The notes under the pieces: model-generated
What the model saw: only the letters and a program-made list of their open reading frames with translations
What the model was told of the DNA's origin: nothing
The model's database searches: none
Translations under genes and position numbers: made by a program
Origin: DATKDU01 sp035512595
GTDB lineage: Bacteria > Planctomycetota > Planctomycetia > Pirellulales > Pirellulaceae
Direction of reading: 5' to 3'
DNA length: 16,736 bases
Assembly (NCBI GenBank): GCA_035512595.1
Contig: DATKDU010000525.1
Location: 1 to 16,736, forward strand
Shown here: in pieces, positions 12,520-16,736 of the stretch
How the letters are laid out: every line of letters starts with the position of its first letter
Numbering within the stretch: the stretch's first letter is position 1

Positions 12520-13998
12520 ATGAAAACTGTTTTCGCCTGCTTGTTTCTGCTGTGTCCTGTTGCCGCCTGGGCTCAAGTAGCGGTCATCGATCCCGCCACT
12601 CCTGAGCCGGCGGAGACTGGTCCGCGGATCGTGCGGCTGTCGCTCTCTCCGGCCGCGGAGCCGGCGCCGGCCCTCAAGTACGAGCTTCTTCCCCCCTCCT
12701 CGCAGCGGACGCCCGGAAATGCCGCCCCGTATTACTACCGTTCGATCCTGTGGCTGAGCGAGCACCAGAAGGATTTCGATAAGCAGTACATCGAGAATGA
12801 AAAGGCCTGGACCGAAGGGCCGCTCGACAAGCTCGACAAGGACCAGGTGCGGAAGTGGGTCGAGGCCCATCGCCTGCCGCTGGAAAATCTCAAGACGGCC
12901 GTCTACCGCGAGACGTGCGATTTCGACTGGCGCGTGCAGGACCTCCGCGGGCAGGAGACGATCGGCTTTCTGCTGGAGGAAGTGCAGCGGGCCCGCGGCC
13001 TGGCGCGAGTGCTGCGGGTGAAAGCGCGGCTGGAAATGGCCGAAGGAAAGCTCGACGAGGCGCTGGAAACGCTCCGCCACGGCTACCAGCTCGGCCGCGA
13101 CGTGGCCCAGCCGCCGCTCTTGATCAACGCCCTCGTCGGCGTGGCGATTGGCCGCATGATGAACGAAACCGTGATCGAGCTGCTCGATCAGCCGGGTGCG
13201 CCCAACTTGTACTGGGCCATCGCGGCACTGCCGCGGCCGTACATCGACTTCCGCCCGGCGATGCGGACAGAGCTCGAGATGCCCGAGAAGCTGTTCCCCT
13301 TCCTCAAGGACGCCGAGACCGCCGAGCGGACCCCCGAGGAGTGGCAGAAGCTGCTGATCGCCGCCTACAGCGACCTGCAATTGTTCGACTCCGGCGTCTC
13401 AAGCGGGAATCGTTGGCTCGATCAATTGAGCGCCGCCGCGATCCTTGCCCGCGGATACCCCGTCGCCAAGGCGGAGCTGATTGCCGCCGGCTACGACGCT
13501 GGCAAGCTGGAAAAGATGCCCGTCGCGCAGGTCGTCGCCATCCAAAGCGCCCGGGTGATGCGGCACGCGTACCACGAAATCTTCAAATGCACGCTGCTCG
13601 ACTATCCCGACTCGGCGATCCGGCTGAAGGAAACCAATGACCGGCTGATTCGGGAGCGGTATCTAGGCCCAAGCCTTGCGCAGAAGGACCCGCTGATGCT
13701 GACGGGGCTCCTGCTGCCCGCAATCTCGAACGTCAACGTCGCCTCCATCCGGTCGGCTCGCGACCTGGCCGCACTGCAAACCATCGAGGCCATCCGCATG
13801 CACCTGGCGGCCAGCGGCAAGCTGCCCGCGTCGTTGGACGACGTCGCCATCGTGCCCGTGCCGAAGAATCCGGCGACCGGCAAGCCGTTCCCCTACGAGC
13901 TGAAGGAAGGGGTAGCGACGCTGGTTGTTCCCACCCTCCTGGCAACCGACGAGCGCGATGCGACCCACTACGTGATGACCGCGGACACTTCGAAATAG
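12520..13998 (+). CDS. Secreted protein of unknown function, helical-repeat type
   Basis: 492 residues from the ATG at 12520, which begins a clear signal peptide (MKTVFACLFLLCPVAAWAQ). The frame is open further upstream to 12247, but that part lacks a signal and crosses a palindrome. After a Pro-rich linker, residues ~70-260 are strongly helical; VLRVKARLEMAEGKLDEALETLRHGYQLG (here 166-194) in particular looks like a TPR-type helical pair. The C-terminal region contains IEAIRMHLAASGKLPASLDDV and PKNPATGKPFPYEL (~420-465), a layout resembling the C-terminal part of type II pseudopilins. No enzyme motif is seen. It precedes the DUF1559 gene by 21 bp and probably shares its transcript. This appears to be a planctomycete-specific family; its function is unknown. 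Confidence 0.75.
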   Translation: MKTVFACLFLLCPVAAWAQVAVIDPATPEPAETGPRIVRLSLSPAAEPAPALKYELLPPSSQRTPGNAAPYYYRSILWLSEHQKDFDKQYIENEKAWTEGPLDKLDKDQVRKWVEAHRLPLENLKTAVYRETCDFDWRVQDLRGQETIGFLLEEVQRARGLARVLRVKARLEMAEGKLDEALETLRHGYQLGRDVAQPPLLINALVGVAIGRMMNETVIELLDQPGAPNLYWAIAALPRPYIDFRPAMRTELEMPEKLFPFLKDAETAERTPEEWQKLLIAAYSDLQLFDSGVSSGNRWLDQLSAAAILARGYPVAKAELIAAGYDAGKLEKMPVAQVVAIQSARVMRHAYHEIFKCTLLDYPDSAIRLKETNDRLIRERYLGPSLAQKDPLMLTGLLLPAISNVNVASIRSARDLAALQTIEAIRMHLAASGKLPASLDDVAIVPVPKNPATGKPFPYELKEGVATLVVPTLLATDERDATHYVMTADTSK

Positions 13999-14019
13999 GC
14001 GATTCCCCGGAGAACACCG

Positions 14020-15570
14020 ATGACCTTTTCTTTTCGCATCCTGCTGACGCTGGGCCTGGCGCTGTTGCCGCTGATCGGCTTGGCACAAGAGCGAAACGCC
14101 GCGCAGTCGAAGCTCGACGCCATCGCACCGTTTCTCGATGACCAGACGATTGCCGTCGGCCGGCTCGACCTGAAACAGGTCGATCTCCAAGCGGGAATCG
14201 ACTTTTTCGCCAAGGACATTCCGGTCGATCTGTTTTCGCCGCAGCAGCGGAAGGAAGTGGTCGCCAAGCTCACGGATCTCAAGGACAAGCTGCTGGCCGC
14301 GGGGACGAGCGAAGTCTTCTTCATCTACAGTCTTCAGGATCTTCCGCACGATGAACCGCTGGTCGTCTTTCCTGTCGGCAAAGGTGGTGACCCCAAGCGC
14401 GTTCAAGAGGCCCTTGCCGGACTGACTCCCGACGCGGCGCCTGTCGGAGAGTCACTGCATGGTGCGATCGTACTCGCTCCGCGCGGGATCAAGACGGTCA
14501 AGGCCACTCTCCGCCCCGACCTGGCCAAGGCATTCGCCGCCGGCGGCAATGCGCCCGTGCAGGTGGTCCTCTCCGCTAGTGACGACACGCGCCGCGCCCT
14601 CCGCGAGTCCCTGCCGGCAATGCCGGCGGAGCTGGGGGGACTGAGCGGCGCGGAGCTGGTGGACAGCTTTGGATCGCTGACGCTGGCCGCCAACCCGCCT
14701 CCCCAGCCGTCGCTATCGGTGACGCTGAAGGCCAAGGATGCCCGCGCCGCTGCGCAGCTCGGCGTGCTGGCCAACAGTGCCCTCGATCTGCTGACCAAGA
14801 ATGAACAGGCCCAGCGCGATCTGCCGGGGATCGAGCAGATCGTCTCCCTGCTCCAGCCGAAGGTTGAAGCGGATCGGTTGGTCCTGAAGCTCGACGAGGA
14901 GCAAGGGAACCTCACCAAGATCATCGACGAGCTGGTCAAGCCGGCGGTCGTCTCGGCGCGGGCCGCGGCCAATCGGGCGCAGAGCGGCAATAACCTCAAG
15001 CAGATGATGATCGGCTTGCACACCTACCACGATACGCACCGTTCGTTCCCGCCGCAGGCCAGCCGCAAGGACGACAAGAAACTCCTCTCCTGGCGCGTCC
15101 ATTTGCTGCCGTACTTGGAGCAGAAGGAGCTCTACGACCAGTTCCATCTCGACGAGCCGTGGGACAGCGAACACAACAAGAAGCTGATCGAGAAAATGCC
15201 GCAGGTCTTCGCCGGCCAGGGATTGACCGAGGAGCAAGTGAAAAAAGGGATGACCAACTACCTCGTCCCAGTGGGGCCGAAGACCGTGTTCGAGGGGGCG
15301 GCGGCTACTCGCTTTGCCGACATCCGCGACGGCACCTCGAACACGATCGCCGTCGTGGAATCGTCCCCGGAGCACGCCGTCGTTTGGACTAGCCCTGAAG
15401 ACTGGAGAGTTGATTTCAGCAAGCCATTTGTGGGGCTGCGCGAAAAGGCGACTGGATTCTTATGCGCCTTCTGCGACGGCAGCGTCCACTCCATTTCCGA
15501 CGCCGTCGATTGGGAGACCGTCCGTCGCCTGCTCCAAAAAGACGACGGCGAACCGGTCGGGGAATTCTAA
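14020..15570 (+). CDS. Secreted DUF1559-domain protein
   Basis: 516 residues with a signal peptide (MTFSFRILLTLGLALLPLIG, cleavage near 23). Residues ~25-305 are an uncharacterised region that I cannot assign. From ~310 a DUF1559 domain follows: SGNNLKQMMIGLHTYHDTHR, SFPPQ, LSWRVHLLPYLEQKELYDQF, DGTSNTIAVVESS and FLCAFCDGSVHSISD, ending RRLLQKDDGEPVGEF, the standard DUF1559 tail. Most DUF1559 proteins start with a prepilin-like N-terminal methylation helix; this one has an ordinary signal peptide and a long N-terminal region instead. DUF1559 is greatly expanded in planctomycetes, but its role is not established. The ATG at 14020 follows CCGGAGA (14008-14013). A remnant of a second DUF1559 3' end lies immediately downstream. 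Confidence 0.88.
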   Translation: MTFSFRILLTLGLALLPLIGLAQERNAAQSKLDAIAPFLDDQTIAVGRLDLKQVDLQAGIDFFAKDIPVDLFSPQQRKEVVAKLTDLKDKLLAAGTSEVFFIYSLQDLPHDEPLVVFPVGKGGDPKRVQEALAGLTPDAAPVGESLHGAIVLAPRGIKTVKATLRPDLAKAFAAGGNAPVQVVLSASDDTRRALRESLPAMPAELGGLSGAELVDSFGSLTLAANPPPQPSLSVTLKAKDARAAAQLGVLANSALDLLTKNEQAQRDLPGIEQIVSLLQPKVEADRLVLKLDEEQGNLTKIIDELVKPAVVSARAAANRAQSGNNLKQMMIGLHTYHDTHRSFPPQASRKDDKKLLSWRVHLLPYLEQKELYDQFHLDEPWDSEHNKKLIEKMPQVFAGQGLTEEQVKKGMTNYLVPVGPKTVFEGAAATRFADIRDGTSNTIAVVESSPEHAVVWTSPEDWRVDFSKPFVGLREKATGFLCAFCDGSVHSISDAVDWETVRRLLQKDDGEPVGEF

Positions 15571-15625
15571 TGTGGTCCACTCGCTCCGCGAGTGGCCAGA
15601 CCGCTCACGGAGTGAGCGGGCCACA
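15571..15625. repeat. Double-hairpin palindrome after the DUF1559 gene
   Basis: Two perfect 8-bp hairpins: CCACTCGC (15577-15584) with GCGAGTGG (15588-15595), loop TCC; and CCGCTCAC (15601-15608) with GTGAGCGG (15612-15619), loop GGA. The whole block is itself an imperfect palindrome, closed by TGTGG (15571-15575) and CCACA (15621-15625). It begins one base after the DUF1559 stop and ends where homology to the DUF1559 tail resumes. It is REP-like in form and may also serve as an mRNA 3'-end structure. Confidence 0.85.
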
Positions 15626-15707
15626 CTACATCTCGGAAGCTGTCGATTGGAACACGGTGCGGCGGCTGCTGCAAAAAGACGACGGCGAACCGGTCGGGGA
15701 GTATTAG
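15624..15707 (+). pseudogene. Remnant of a second DUF1559 gene (last 27 codons)
   Basis: Translated from 15624, it gives HYISEAVDWNTVRRLLQKDD and then GEPVGEY before TAG at 15705-15707. This parallels the end of the complete gene (HSISDAVDWETVRRLLQKDD, then GEPVGEF). The last ~29 coding bases before GAA/GAG are identical between the copies; further upstream they diverge at many third positions. The fragment has no start codon or ribosome binding site, and its frame differs from the preceding gene, so it is not a readthrough extension. The 5' break coincides with the right end of the palindrome at 15571-15625. Confidence 0.85.
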
Positions 15708-15786
15708 GGGGTGAGGGGTGACGTGTGAGGGGTGAAGGGTGAGTGGTGAGTGGTGAGTGGTGAGTGGTGAGTGGTGAGGGGTGAGT
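15708..15786. repeat. Tandem heptad array, (G/A)(G/T)GGTGA x11
   Basis: Eleven 7-bp units run from the base after the remnant's stop: GGGGTGA twice, CGTGTGA, GGGGTGA, AGGGTGA, five GTGGTGA (15743-15777) and GGGGTGA (15778-15784). Variants cluster at the ends and identical units in the middle, as in arrays that grow by internal slippage. It is non-coding. Confidence 0.93.
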
Positions 15787-15812
15787 GCTCCCTCCATCTC
15801 TCCGTCCCCTTA

Positions 15813-15847
15813 AATCCGCAATCTGCAATCCGCAATCCGCAATCCCC
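15813..15847. repeat. Tandem heptad array AATCCGC x5 next to the DUF58 stop
   Basis: Five units: AATCCGC, AATCTGC, AATCCGC, AATCCGC, AATCCCC. The array ends directly at the DUF58 stop codon (15848-15850, read on the - strand). With the array at 15708-15786, it fills nearly all of the 140-bp spacer. Confidence 0.9.
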
Positions 15848-16736
15848 TCACCCCCGCTGCTGCCGATTCAGCAAATAACCCAGCAAAGCCTTGTCAAACT
15901 GCATGCTCGTATCCAGCGGCACATAATCGACGCCGGTCTGGAAGCACTCCTTCTTGTAGAGCTCGCGGAAGCCTTCCAGCTCGCTCTTGTAATCGCGGCG
16001 GTAGCTCGACGCATCGACGGTGAGCTTCTCGCCGCTCTCCGGGTCCTCGAACTCGATCATCCCATCGTAAGGAAAATTGACCTCGGCCTCATCCAGCACG
16101 TGGAACAGGATCACGTCGTGCCCCCGATGCCGCAGGCGGCGGAGCGACTGGAAGACGGGCCCCGGCTCGGCGAGCAGATCCGAAAAAACCATCACCAGGC
16201 TGCGATGGCGGAACATCGACGCCACCTGCGTCAAACAGGCGGCAATCTCGGTCGGCCCGGTCGGCTTGAGGCTGGCCAGGTGCCCCAGGATGGTGCCGAG
16301 CTGCGTCCGCTTGCTCTTGGGCGGGATGACGTCGCGGATTTTCTCGTCGAAGGTGATCAGCCCGACCGGGTCCTGCTGGTGGATCATCAAGTAGGCCAGC
16401 GACGCCGCCAGGCAGATGGCGTAATCGAACTTGGTCAGCTCCTGCCGGTGCGTAAAACCCATCGACTGGCTGAGGTCCATCACCAGGTAGCCGGTGATGT
16501 TGGTCTCGGCCTCGAATTTTTTGACGTAGTACTTGTCGGTCTTGGCGTAGACCAGCCAGTCGATGTCGTGCGGATCGTCGCCCGGCGCATACCGCCGGTG
16601 CTCGGAGAACTCGACCGAGAACCCGTGAAACGGCGACGCATGGAGCCCCTGCAAAAACCCCTTGACCACGAACTGCGCGCGCAAATCGAGCCGCTTGATC
16701 TGGTTGATGACTTCGGGTTTGAGATATTTTTCGACG
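15848..16736 (-). CDS. DUF58 domain protein (vWA-like), 5' end outside window
   Basis: 295 residues are visible and the frame is open to the right edge, so the true start is beyond 16736. The TTG near 16684 is internal (ahead of it the frame reads VEKYLKPEVINQIKRLDL, a normal DUF58 beginning). The DUF58 signature is clear: SPFHGFSVEFSEHRRYAPGD, then DPHDIDWLVYAKTDKYYVKK and FEAETN. A vWA-like fold follows with the MIDAS motif DLSQSM (near visible residue 88), TGPTEI and the FSDLL strand. DUF58 proteins are typically encoded after a MoxR-type AAA+ ATPase and before vWA membrane proteins (Bat-type clusters); the ATPase gene would be expected to the right. The biological role of these clusters in planctomycetes is unclear. 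Probably only a few residues are missing. Confidence 0.92.
   Translation of the reverse strand, partial: VEKYLKPEVINQIKRLDLRAQFVVKGFLQGLHASPFHGFSVEFSEHRRYAPGDDPHDIDWLVYAKTDKYYVKKFEAETNITGYLVMDLSQSMGFTHRQELTKFDYAICLAASLAYLMIHQQDPVGLITFDEKIRDVIPPKSKRTQLGTILGHLASLKPTGPTEIAACLTQVASMFRHRSLVMVFSDLLAEPGPVFQSLRRLRHRGHDVILFHVLDEAEVNFPYDGMIEFEDPESGEKLTVDASSYRRDYKSELEGFRELYKKECFQTGVDYVPLDTSMQFDKALLGYLLNRQQRG

Noticed and set aside
15462..15707. 81-codon open frame joining the end of the DUF1559 gene to the duplicated tail
   Set aside because: Its first part is out of frame with the DUF1559 gene and Arg-rich; only the last ~27 codons resemble a protein, so it is a chance frame over a remnant.

Overview
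The window looks like a piece of a GC-rich planctomycete chromosome, probably Pirellulales-like. This is inferred from gene content: a DUF1559 protein, an ECF sigma factor followed by a planctomycete-type membrane protein, several secreted proteins with no clear relatives outside the phylum, and intergenic palindromic and 7-bp repeats. No rRNA, tRNA, CRISPR array or insertion sequence with a transposase is visible.

Positions 1-8245 hold a flagellar filament and cap cluster, all on the + strand: the 3' part of flgL (hook-filament junction), fliW, csrA, flagellin, fliD (cap) and fliS (flagellin chaperone). FliW, CsrA and flagellin are the three parts of the known partner switch in which free flagellin binds FliW, which frees CsrA to repress flagellin translation. 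FliS escorts flagellin and FliD caps the filament. A strong intrinsic terminator ends the flagellin unit at 4536-4580. FlgL, flagellin and FliD all carry inserted hook-IN-like modules, and FliD is about twice the usual length because of a tandem set of them.

Positions 8364-10579 hold a secreted protein of unknown function and, convergent to it, a membrane fatty acid desaturase. Positions 10963-15570 look like one co-oriented group: an ECF sigma factor, a one-pass membrane protein (possible regulator), a secreted 492-residue protein and a secreted DUF1559 protein. Behind the DUF1559 gene lie a double-hairpin palindrome and a second copy of only its last 26-28 codons, which is a gene remnant. 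The right edge holds most of a DUF58 protein on the - strand, truncated by the window end.

The most unusual aspect is the intergenic DNA. Every spacer of the flagellar cluster contains a period-7 array, mostly arranged as two inverted arms. Each spacer uses a different heptad, and the arrays run up to stop codons (flgL) or start codons (fliD, fliS). Two other spacers carry the same palindrome family (core CCCGAAGCG..AGCGAGGG), another has a period-8 palindrome, and the 3' spacer between the DUF1559 remnant and DUF58 is almost entirely two heptad arrays.
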